Positions 1-6,138 of a DNA stretch of 13,501 nt are shown piece by piece. The stretch's first letter is position 1, and each line of letters opens with the position of its first letter. The stretch comes from Pseudomonadota bacterium. Lineage in GTDB: Bacteria > Myxococcota > Myxococcia > Myxococcales > Anaeromyxobacteraceae. The notes under the pieces are model-generated. The model did no database searches and was not told the origin of the DNA. It worked only from the letters and a program-made list of their open reading frames with translations. The position numbers were made by a program, and so were the translations under genes. The stretch covers positions 1 through 13,501 of the forward strand of contig JAEYZK010000206.1 of NCBI GenBank assembly GCA_023428085.1, in the 5' to 3' direction.

Positions 1-564
1 GTCGAAGAACACGACCTGGGCGATGCCGCTCGCGTCGCTCGCGGTGGCCGTGAGGGTGATGGTCGTCGGCTGGGTCACGCTCGTCGCGCTGCTCGCGAGC
101 GAGACGCTCGGGGGCGTGGTGTCACCGTTGTCAACGCCGATCGGGATGTTCTGGCCGTTGATCGTGATGGACGTGATCGTCGAGCCGCTCCAGGTGCCGA
201 TGCCCGTGAACCCCTCCTCCCACGCGCCGCCGGACCGGATGGGGCTCCACTGGAGCCAGCTCGCGTTGACCGCGGTGTAGGTGCTCCCCGACCCCGAGAT
301 CGTGCCGTTCCAGCCGGAGCCCTGGATCGACGAGCCGTTCAGCGTGAACCCGATCCGGAAGCTGGTGATGGGCTGGGGGAAGGAGACGTTCTGGATGCGG
401 ACGGCGCCGTTGTGGCCGCTGCCCCAGTTCTGGGTGGCGACGACGTCCACGGTCACGCCGCCGGCGGTCACGGGCGCGGCGCCGGCGTCGCCGGCCGCGA
501 CGAGGCCCGCGGCGAGCGCCGCGAGGAGTGCAAACCTTCGAGTGACCTTCTGCAGGTTCGTCAT
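1..564 (-). CDS. Secreted CBM2-like/Ig-domain protein, N-terminal part (probable polysaccharide-degrading enzyme)
   Basis: Partial gene: 188 residues are visible before it leaves the left edge of the window. It starts at ATG 564-562, preceded by GGAGA six bases upstream. Residues 1-29 form a Sec signal peptide: a basic n-region (KVTRR), an Ala/Leu core and a likely cleavage after AGA. Residues about 32-140 form a beta-sandwich resembling cellulose-binding family CBM2, with spaced Trp/aromatic residues and the segment GWNGTIS; the family assignment is tentative. Residues from about 145 begin a bacterial Ig repeat (DTTPPSVSL... ASDASGIAQVVFFD) that is cut at the edge. The whole stretch aligns closely, by eye, with the N-terminus of the GH5 enzyme at 6139. 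The missing part is therefore probably more Ig repeats plus a catalytic domain, but none is visible. It is transcribed divergently from the PL11 lyase gene and shares a leader element and a candidate operator with the neighbouring enzyme genes. Confidence 0.85.
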   Translation of the reverse strand, partial: MTNLQKVTRRFALLAALAAGLVAAGDAGAAPVTAGGVTVDVVATQNWGSGHNGAVRIQNVSFPQPITSFRIGFTLNGSSIQGSGWNGTISGSGSTYTAVNASWLQWSPIRSGGAWEEGFTGIGTWSGSTITSITINGQNIPIGVDNGDTTPPSVSLASSATSVTQPTTITLTATASDASGIAQVVFFD

Positions 565-570
565 GGAGTT

Positions 571-586
571 TCTCCGACACGGGTGA
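571..586 (-). promoter_or_regulatory. Leader element with ribosome binding site, shared with the GH5 gene
   Basis: On the minus strand this reads TCACCCGTGTCGGAGA and ends in the Shine-Dalgarno GGAGA, six bases before the ATG. The same 16 bases occur at 6117-6132, again exactly six bases before the GH5 start codon. The bases between element and ATG differ (AACTCC versus CTGCTC), so the match is not simply a uniformly conserved block. Confidence 0.6.
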
Positions 587-795
587 ACGGCAATGACTCC
601 ACAGCGTGCTGCCCTGGGGGTGGCACCGCACGAGCTCGCCACCCGCCGTACTCCTCCCGGGCCAGCGCCGCACAGCATGGGACGGACCGACGCCACTCGG
701 CCTGAGGGCGCGAGCTCGGGTCTCCAGTCGTTGGTGTAGCGGCGGCCACCTTACACCCGGGGTTCACGATTGCCGAGAGGCCCATGCGTAGCGTC

Positions 796-820
796 GCGCG
801 CAATGAAATTGTTTGCGCGC
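796..820. repeat. 25-bp palindrome, possible operator
   Basis: The arms GCGCGCAA (796-803) and TTGCGCGC (813-820) are perfect complements across a 9-base AT-rich spacer (TGAAATTGT), and two further spacer pairs also match. There is no T-run and no adjacent upstream gene end, so a terminator is unlikely. It overlaps the LacI-type motif at 804-817, and the two readings have slightly different centres. Confidence 0.4.
804..817. promoter_or_regulatory. Candidate LacI/GalR-family operator, site C
   Basis: The sequence is TGAAATTGTTTGCG. It matches sites at 1055-1068 and 5920-5933 in the pattern (G/T)GAAA(A/T)(C/T)GTTT(G/C), close to the AAnCGnTT core typical of LacI-family operators, here with TG in place of the central CG. 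It lies about 246 bp upstream of the minus-strand start codon. Confidence 0.4.
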
Positions 821-1054
821 ACAATCGGGGAGAATCGGAACACCCTCCGTCGCCCGTGCGCGTTGCAACCCGGAGTCGCTGCGTCTCCCGGTTCGCCCGC
901 CGGCCGTCGGCTGACGCGCGCGCGCCCGGGGCGGCGCGGAGGTCCCGCAGCTCCCGCGCGATCGAGGGTGGACGGTCCTCCGGCCCCGACGCAGCGCCCT
1001 CTTGAATCGATTCGCCCGCCCGCCGACGCCGCGCATGCGCCTGGAGGAACGCAC

Positions 1055-1068
1055 GGAAATCGTTTCAT
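1055..1068. promoter_or_regulatory. Candidate LacI/GalR-family operator, site B
   Basis: The sequence is GGAAATCGTTTCAT, with a central CG flanked by GAAA and TTTC half-sites. It is centred about 36 bp upstream of the -35 box proposed for the PL11 lyase gene. It stands out as an AT-rich island in very GC-rich surroundings and matches the motif upstream of the GH5 gene. Confidence 0.45.
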
Positions 1069-1096
1069 TGACTGGGGGAGAACCCCGCGATTGCCT

Positions 1097-1125
1097 TTGC
1101 CCGGCGCGCGTGGGTGGTCTACAAA
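1097..1125 (+). promoter_or_regulatory. Candidate sigma-70-type promoter of the PL11 lyase gene
   Basis: A TTGCCC -35 box (1097-1102) and a TACAAA -10 box (1120-1125) are separated by exactly 17 bases. This would give a leader of about 90 bases before the ATG at 1225. Neither box is a perfect consensus, so this is a pattern match only. Confidence 0.4.
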
Positions 1126-1195
1126 GTGGTACCCGGTCGGCGGTCGTACCGTCTCGAACAGCAGGACCGCGCCGCAGCGCGGCGCGGCCCATCGT

Positions 1196-1211
1196 CGGTC
1201 CCGCGGGACCG
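1196..1211 (+). repeat. Perfect 16-bp palindrome abutting the PL11 ribosome binding site
   Basis: CGGTCCCGCGGGACCG is its own reverse complement. It ends one base before the AGGAGG Shine-Dalgarno (1213-1218) of the lyase gene. In RNA it could fold as a 6-bp stem with a CGCG loop directly against the ribosome binding site; in DNA it could be a protein-binding site. GC-rich DNA produces such palindromes by chance fairly often. Confidence 0.4.
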
Positions 1212-1224
1212 CAGGAGGAGCGTC

Positions 1225-4200
1225 ATGCAGGGACATGGACGTAGGCTGCGCTGGTGGTGCATCGCCACCCTCGCTCTCTCGATCGCGTGCGGCCCCGAGG
1301 GGAGCTCCGACGCGGCGGGCGCGAGCGCGGCCGCGATCGGCAGCGGTCACTACCAGATGGAGAACCTGGGCCGCGGGGTCGTGGCGGTGCAGGTCTCGAA
1401 CGGCGTCTACGTCGGCTGGCGCATGCTCGGGTGGGAGTACGACCCGGCCAACCCGTCGGCGGTGTCCTACGACGTCTACCGGAGCGGGACCCGGATCGCC
1501 TCGGTCACGAACAGCACCAACTACCTCGACACCGCCGGCACCAGCGGCTCGACGTACACCGTCCGGGCCGTCGTGAACGGCGTGGCGCAGGCCGCCTCGA
1601 GCCCCGCGAGCGTCCTCTCCCAGAACTACCTCCGCATCCCCCTCCAGCCCCCGCCCGGCGGGACCGTCACGTCGCCGTGCGCCGACGCGGGCACGAGCTA
1701 CTCGTACGACGCCAACGACGGCAGCGCGGGCGACCTCGATGGCGACGGCGAGTACGAGATCGTCCTCAAGTGGGATCCCACCAACGCGAAGGACAACTCG
1801 CAGTCGGGCTGTACCGGGAACGTCTACCTCGACGCGTACAAGCTCAACGGCACGCGGCTCTGGCGGATCGACCTCGGGCGCAACATCCGCGCCGGAGCGC
1901 ACTACACGCAGTTCGTCGTCTACGACTTCGACGGCGACGGCAAGGCGGAGCTGGCGGTCAAGACCGCCCCCGGGACCCGCGACGGCACCGGCGCGTACCT
2001 GCGCAACGGCCCGGCCGCGAGCGACAGCGACTCCGCCGACTACCGGAACACGTCCGGCTACGTGCTGACCGGCCCGGAGTACCTGACGGTCTTCGCCGGA
2101 CCGACGGGCGCCGAGCTCGCCACCGTGAACTTCGACGTCCCGCGCGGCACCGTCTCGTCGTGGGGCGACAGCTACGGCAACCGCGTGGACCGGTTCCTCG
2201 CCTCGGCGGCCTTCGTCAGCGACGCCGGCGGCGGCTCCCAGGGCGCGAGCGGCCGGCCCTCCATCCTCATGGCGCGCGGCTACTACACCCGCGCGACCAT
2301 CACGGCCTGGAACTGGCGCGACGGCCGGCTCACCCAGGTCTGGAAGGCGGACAGCAACGCGAACACCGCGTACACGGGCCAGGGCGCCCACACGATGGCG
2401 GTCGCCGACGCCGACGGGGACCGCGCGCAGGAGATCATGTACGGCGCGTCCGTCATCGACTCGAACGGCACGCGCAAGTGCTCGACCAACTTCGGCCACG
2501 GCGACGCGCTGCACGTCGGCGCGTTCGTCCCCGGCCGCGCCGGGATCCAGGTGTTCATGCCGCACGAGGACGGGACCCAGCCGTCCTGGTCCCTCCACGA
2601 CGGCTCCACCTGCCAGGTGCTCCAGCGCGGGCCCGTGACCGGTACGGACACCGGGCGCGGCGTCGCGGGCGACGTGTCCGCGGGCAACGCCGGCGCCGAG
2701 GTCTGGGCGAACAACAGCGCCAGCCTGATCTCGGCCAGCACCGGCGCGAACGTGGGCGCGAAGCCCGCCTCCGCCAACTTCCTCGTCTGGTGGGACGCCG
2801 ACGAGACGCGTGAGCTCGAGGACGGGACGTCCATCACGAAGTACGGCGGCAGCACCCTGCTCACGGCGAGCGGCTGCGCCTCCAACAACGGCACCAAGTC
2901 CACCCCGGTGCTCACCGCGGACCTCCTCGGCGACTGGCGCGAGGAGGTGATCTGGCGGGAGTCGAACAACTCCGCCCTCCGGATCTACACCACGACCGCC
3001 GTGACGACCCGGCGCATCTACACGCTGATGCACGACCCGCAGTACCGCATGCAGGTCTCCTCGGAGCAGACCGCGTACAACCAGCCGCCGCACCCGAGCT
3101 TCGCCATCGGCAGCGGCATGGCCGCGCCGCCCCGGCCCGACATCCACGCGCCCGGCCAGGCCCCGACGAGCTACACCGTCACGATCGGCGTCACCGGGAG
3201 CGGCTCGACCACCCCCGCGCCCGGGAGCTACACCTATCCGGCGGGCACCACCGTCACCGTGACCGCCGTGCCCGCGAGCGGCGCGACCTTCGCCGGCTGG
3301 AGCGGCGCGGCCACGGGCACCGCGAACCCCGTCACGCTCACCGTGAACGGGAACCTCACGCTCTCGGCCGCGTTCACGGGGACGGCCTATTCGCTCGCCG
3401 TCACCCGGGCGGGCACGGGCAGCGGCACGGTCACCTCGACCCCCTCCGGCATCGCGTGCGGCACGGCGTGCGCCGCGAGCTTCCCCGGTGGCACGAGCGT
3501 CACGCTCACCGCCACGCCGGCGAGCGGCTCGACGTTCGCCGGGTGGGGCGGCGCGTGCACCGGGACCGGCGCGTGCGTGACCAACATGACCGCCGCGCGC
3601 GCCGTGACGGCGACGTTCGACGTCGTCCCGGTGGGCGGCGACGTCTCGGTCAACGCGGGCGGCGCCGCCGCGGGCGCCTTCGTGGCCGACACCGGCTTCT
3701 CCGGCGGGAGCACGTACGCGGTGACCACCGCGATCGACACCTCGCAGCTCTCCGGCGACGTGCCCCCGCAGGCGGCCCTCCAGAGCGAGCGCTACGGTGA
3801 GTTCACGTACACCCTCGGCGGCTTCACGCCGGGCAGCGAGCAGCGGGTCACGCTCTACTTCGCCGAGATGTACTGGACCGCGGCCGGCCAGCGGACCTTC
3901 GACGTCGCGATCAACGGCGCGACCGTCCTGTCCGCCTTCGACATCTTCGTCGCCGCAGGCGGCGCGGGCCGCGCCATCGCCAGGACGTTCGACGCCCTCG
4001 CCGACGCGAGCGGCAGGGTGACGATCCAGTTCACGCGCGGGGGTGGCCCAGACAACGCCAAGGTCTGCGCGATCGCCGTCACCGCGGGCGACGACCCCTT
4101 CCACCAACCGCTCTCGGTCGGCAAGGTGGGCCCGGGCGCCGGCACGGTCTCCGGTACGGGGATCGACTGCGGCGCAACGTGCAGCCAGAGCTTCGCCCAC

Positions 4201-4833
4201 GGAACCATCGTCACGTTGACGGCGGTGGCGGCGGCGGGGTCCAGCTTCACCGGCTGGAGCGGCGCGTGCACCAACGCCACCGGGACCTGCGTGGTCACGA
4301 TGACGGCGCCCCGGACCGTGACCGCGACCTTCCAGCTGGTGGCCACCACCGCTGCGCTCACCGTCACGAAGGACGGCACCGGCCAGGGGACCGTCAGCGG
4401 CCCGAGCCTCCAGTGCGGCACCGTCTGCTCGGCCCTGTACTCCACCATCGACACCGTCACCCTGACGGCGGCCGCGGCGAGCGGCTCGACCTTCGCCGGC
4501 TGGGGCGGAGACTGCACCGGCACCTCCGCCACCTGCGTCCTCCCGATGACGGGGCCACGGACGGTCCGGGCGACCTTCAACACCACGCCCGGCACCACCT
4601 GCAAGACTCCTGCGGGGAGCGGGCAGAGCGGCAACTTCGAGACCACCGGCGCCGTCTGTTACACGGTCAACGCCACCATCCACGGCTGGGGCTGCTCCAA
4701 CGTGGACGGCCGGACCGTGACGGTGAACGGGACCGCGGTCACCTGCGGCCAGACGCCTCTGCCGGGGAGCGCCCCGTACACGTTCAGCTTCACCGCGGGC
4801 GCGTACCCCTGGGCCAGCTTCTACTGGTGGTAG
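1225..4833 (+). CDS. Rhamnogalacturonan lyase, family PL11, with InlB-type repeats and malectin-like domain
   Basis: A 1202-residue secreted enzyme predicted to cleave the rhamnogalacturonan I backbone of pectin by beta-elimination. The ATG at 1225 has AGGAGG six bases upstream. The N-terminus is a signal peptide ending SIAC at Cys22, a possible though non-classical lipobox. Residues about 40-640 are the PL11 domain: an Fn3-like N-terminal part, then a propeller with calcium-type loops DLDGDGE (170-176), DFDGDGK (234-240) and DADGD (395-399), and family-like stretches GHGDALHVG (424-432) and ADLLGDWREE (565-574). The tail holds InlB-type repeats at about 651-719 and 723-799, a malectin-like domain (about 804-954), repeats at about 962-1036 and 1044-1117, and a Cys/Trp-rich module (about 1126-1202, ending SFYWW). 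Repeats 2-4 each carry a CGxxC pair and a later Cys pair; repeat 1 has none. The tail is probably for carbohydrate binding or surface spacing. The PL11 assignment is strong; tail domain names are by eye. Confidence 0.92.
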   Translation: MQGHGRRLRWWCIATLALSIACGPEGSSDAAGASAAAIGSGHYQMENLGRGVVAVQVSNGVYVGWRMLGWEYDPANPSAVSYDVYRSGTRIASVTNSTNYLDTAGTSGSTYTVRAVVNGVAQAASSPASVLSQNYLRIPLQPPPGGTVTSPCADAGTSYSYDANDGSAGDLDGDGEYEIVLKWDPTNAKDNSQSGCTGNVYLDAYKLNGTRLWRIDLGRNIRAGAHYTQFVVYDFDGDGKAELAVKTAPGTRDGTGAYLRNGPAASDSDSADYRNTSGYVLTGPEYLTVFAGPTGAELATVNFDVPRGTVSSWGDSYGNRVDRFLASAAFVSDAGGGSQGASGRPSILMARGYYTRATITAWNWRDGRLTQVWKADSNANTAYTGQGAHTMAVADADGDRAQEIMYGASVIDSNGTRKCSTNFGHGDALHVGAFVPGRAGIQVFMPHEDGTQPSWSLHDGSTCQVLQRGPVTGTDTGRGVAGDVSAGNAGAEVWANNSASLISASTGANVGAKPASANFLVWWDADETRELEDGTSITKYGGSTLLTASGCASNNGTKSTPVLTADLLGDWREEVIWRESNNSALRIYTTTAVTTRRIYTLMHDPQYRMQVSSEQTAYNQPPHPSFAIGSGMAAPPRPDIHAPGQAPTSYTVTIGVTGSGSTTPAPGSYTYPAGTTVTVTAVPASGATFAGWSGAATGTANPVTLTVNGNLTLSAAFTGTAYSLAVTRAGTGSGTVTSTPSGIACGTACAASFPGGTSVTLTATPASGSTFAGWGGACTGTGACVTNMTAARAVTATFDVVPVGGDVSVNAGGAAAGAFVADTGFSGGSTYAVTTAIDTSQLSGDVPPQAALQSERYGEFTYTLGGFTPGSEQRVTLYFAEMYWTAAGQRTFDVAINGATVLSAFDIFVAAGGAGRAIARTFDALADASGRVTIQFTRGGGPDNAKVCAIAVTAGDDPFHQPLSVGKVGPGAGTVSGTGIDCGATCSQSFAHGTIVTLTAVAAAGSSFTGWSGACTNATGTCVVTMTAPRTVTATFQLVATTAALTVTKDGTGQGTVSGPSLQCGTVCSALYSTIDTVTLTAAAASGSTFAGWGGDCTGTSATCVLPMTGPRTVRATFNTTPGTTCKTPAGSGQSGNFETTGAVCYTVNATIHGWGCSNVDGRTVTVNGTAVTCGQTPLPGSAPYTFSFTAGAYPWASFYWW
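3175..4575 (+). repeat. Four dispersed InlB-type repeats within the PL11 gene
   Basis: About 70-75-residue units lie at roughly 3175-3381, 3391-3620, 4108-4333 and 4354-4575, interrupted by the malectin-like domain. Each contains a conserved core of the type ASG(S/A)(T/S)F(A/T)GW(S/G)G followed by a strand ending in ATF or AAF. The DNA is also repetitive: the bases encoding the core at about 3525-3551 and 4481-4508 are nearly identical. This is consistent with duplication inside the gene. Confidence 0.75.
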
Positions 4834-4855
4834 GCGAGTCGCGCTGAGGGTGTGG

Positions 4856-4885
4856 GGGGCTCCGTCCGGCGGCGGACGGAGCCCC
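4856..4885 (+). terminator. Strong hairpin after the PL11 gene, probable terminator
   Basis: A perfect 13-bp stem (GGGGCTCCGTCCG at 4856-4868 with CGGACGGAGCCCC at 4873-4885) closes a 4-base GCGG loop, 22 bases after the lyase stop codon. No T-tract follows, as is common in very GC-rich genomes. It could therefore be an intrinsic terminator of reduced type or a 3'-end stabilising structure. Confidence 0.6.
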
Positions 4886-5075
4886 TCGAACCCCACCCGT
4901 CCCCTGCCCTCGCGACACGCTCGCGCGCGACGCGCCAGCGACCCGGCCAGCGCGACCCCGGTGCAGCCCCGCCCCGGCGGCGTGCCGCGGATCGCCTGGC
5001 ATTTCGCGGATCTCCGGGGCCCGGGCCAGGGCACGTCGCCTGCACCGCGAGGGCGCTGGGAGACAGCTCCGTCGC

Positions 5076-5783
5076 ATGGAACCCTCGTTCATCCAGAACC
5101 TCCGCCGGTCGCCGCGCGTCGCCGTCCGCTGCGAGGCCCACGTCGCGACCGCGCGCGGCCTCCTCGCCGCGCACACGGAGGACGTCAGCGCCCAGGGGTG
5201 CCGGCTGGTGGTGCCGCACCCGATCGCGCAGGGCGAGGTCCTGCGCGTCGCGCTCCGGCACGCGGGGATCACGCGGCACCTCCGGGTCCCGGCGCGGGTC
5301 ACCTGGGCCGCGCACGCGGCGCCGTGGAAGCTCGGGCTCGCCTTCGACCCCTCGACACAAGCGCCGGCGGCCCGGTGGTTCTCGCAGCTCGTCCGGTCGC
5401 TCGGGCTCCCGGAGACGCTCGGGCTGCCCGAGCTCATCCCGGTGTCGGCGACGGTCTACCTCGGCGCGCCGCCGCTCGCCCCCCTCGAGCTCGGCCGGGA
5501 GGAGCTCGCGCTGCTCTGGGCGGTCCGCGAGGGCGCCACGGTCGCGGACCTGCTCGCGCGGTTCCAGGCGAGCCGGCCCGCCGCGGAGCGCGCGCTCTTC
5601 TCGCTGCTCGCCCAGCGGCACGTCACCCTCTCCCGGAGCGACGCGGTCCACCCGACCGTCTGGCGGGCGTTCCTGTCGCTGCAGCGCGAGCGGCTCCCGG
5701 CGGAGCTCGGCCGGGGGCTCGGCGCGGGCGCGCGCGCCGCGGGCGCCCTGGGCGAGCGGCTCGATCCCCTCGCGCGGCGCTGA
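5076..5783 (+). CDS. PilZ-domain protein, probable c-di-GMP receptor, with C-terminal helical/winged-helix-like region
   Basis: A 235-residue soluble protein with no signal peptide or membrane segment. The N-terminal PilZ domain (about 1-115) has both c-di-GMP-binding signatures: RRSPR (R10 to R14, the RxxxR motif) and DVSAQG (D36, S38, G41, the DxSxxG motif). Residues about 139-187 (ELALLWAVREGATVADLLARF... AERALFSLLAQRHVTL) look like a small helical or winged-helix domain of the kind often appended to signalling proteins in delta-type proteobacteria; that part is inference. The ATG at 5076 has GGGAGA 12 bases upstream, a rather long spacing. It lies between the two glycoside/polysaccharide enzyme genes but is separated from the lyase by a strong hairpin and from the GH5 gene by its own promoter region, so co-transcription is not evident. 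It could control adhesion, motility or secretion in response to c-di-GMP; the target is unknown. Confidence 0.85.
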   Translation: MEPSFIQNLRRSPRVAVRCEAHVATARGLLAAHTEDVSAQGCRLVVPHPIAQGEVLRVALRHAGITRHLRVPARVTWAAHAAPWKLGLAFDPSTQAPAARWFSQLVRSLGLPETLGLPELIPVSATVYLGAPPLAPLELGREELALLWAVREGATVADLLARFQASRPAAERALFSLLAQRHVTLSRSDAVHPTVWRAFLSLQRERLPAELGRGLGAGARAAGALGERLDPLARR

Positions 5784-5919
5784 GCGGCGCTGGCGCGACC
5801 TCCTTCGGCGGCGGAGGCACCGGCGCGGCGCGGCGGTCGCGGCGCGCGGTGGTGGCGTGAAGCTCGCGATCGCGCACGCGTTTCGGCGGCGACCGTCGTG
5901 CTTCGCCGATCCCCTCCCT

Positions 5920-5933
5920 GGAAAACGTTTGCA
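5920..5933. promoter_or_regulatory. Candidate LacI/GalR-family operator, site A
   Basis: The sequence is GGAAAACGTTTGCA, containing a perfect AAACGTTT palindrome. It fits the general LacI-family pattern (as in catabolite-responsive elements, TGnAAnCGnTTnCA) except at the first base. It is centred about 50 bp upstream of the -35 box proposed for the GH5 gene and matches sites at 1055-1068 and 804-817. Confidence 0.5.
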
Positions 5934-5975
5934 CGCCTTCCTCGGGGCGTCGCCGCGACCGGGCGCGCTGCCCCC

Positions 5976-6004
5976 TTGACCCGTCGCACCGGTTCGCCTG
6001 AAAT
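5976..6004 (+). promoter_or_regulatory. Candidate sigma-70-type promoter of the GH5 gene
   Basis: TTGACC (5976-5981) and TGAAAT (5999-6004) are separated by exactly 17 bases. The -35 matches consensus at five of six positions. It would give a leader of roughly 125-130 bases before the ATG at 6139. Confidence 0.5.
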
Positions 6005-6116
6005 CCGCCCATCACCCATCGAGGTCCGTGGCGGGTCTCTCGACCCGTCGCCGGCGCAGACCACGGGACGCCTCCGTGGCCTCCCGGCAGCTCGCAGGCC
6101 CGGAGCTCACCGCTGC

Positions 6117-6132
6117 TCACCCGTGTCGGAGA
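6117..6132 (+). promoter_or_regulatory. Leader element with ribosome binding site, shared with the gene at 1-564
   Basis: TCACCCGTGTCGGAGA, identical over 16 bases to 586-571 on the minus strand. It ends in the Shine-Dalgarno GGAGA six bases before the ATG in both genes. It supports the choice of ATG 6139 as start. Confidence 0.6.
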
Positions 6133-6138
6133 CTGCTC

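Larger units (their letters stand above)
565..1224. other. Divergent intergenic region between the CBM2-like gene and the PL11 lyase gene
   Basis: This 660-bp stretch separates two divergent genes for secreted proteins, and I see no credible gene in it. Frames open across it on both strands continue only as antisense or out-of-frame shadows. It holds a leader element shared with the GH5 gene (571-586), a leader hairpin with 7-bp arms (618-624 and 638-644), a 25-bp palindrome with an AT-rich centre (796-820), two LacI-type operator candidates (804-817 and 1055-1068), a promoter candidate for the lyase (1097-1125) and a perfect 16-bp palindrome next to the lyase ribosome binding site (1196-1211). 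No convincing promoter for the minus-strand gene was found; an extended TGTAAGGT on the minus strand (755-748) is a weak -10 candidate. Confidence 0.7.
5784..6138 (+). other. Intergenic region upstream of the GH5 gene
   Basis: This 355-bp stretch has no credible gene. Just after the PilZ stop there is an imperfect GC-rich inverted repeat (CCTCC near 5799-5803 with GGAGG near 5814-5818), too weak to call a terminator. Further on are the operator candidate at 5920-5933, the promoter candidate at 5976-6004, two leader hairpins (arms CCACGG 6061-6066 with CCGTGG 6074-6079, and AGCTC 6089-6093 with GAGCT 6103-6107), and the leader element at 6117-6132. Confidence 0.6.

Noticed and set aside
748..776. 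A promoter for the minus-strand gene built on TGTAAGGT (755-748)
   Set aside because: The -10 matches only three consensus positions and no recognisable -35 lies at 16-18 bases. It is mentioned in the intergenic entry but not called.
751..5034. A 1427-codon open frame on the minus strand covering the whole PL11 gene
   Set aside because: It is the antisense shadow of a strong PL11 coding frame in very GC-rich DNA. The translation is Arg/Gly/Ala/Val-rich low-complexity with no domain, and the sense strand has clear enzyme motifs.
6040..6110. Possible c-di-GMP (GEMM) riboswitch in the GH5 leader
   Set aside because: A GGGACGC followed by a GCC-rich stretch loosely recalls GEMM, and a PilZ gene is adjacent. 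However, the conserved AGGGCAAACC segment and GAAA tetraloop are missing, and the bases are better explained by a simple 6-bp hairpin.
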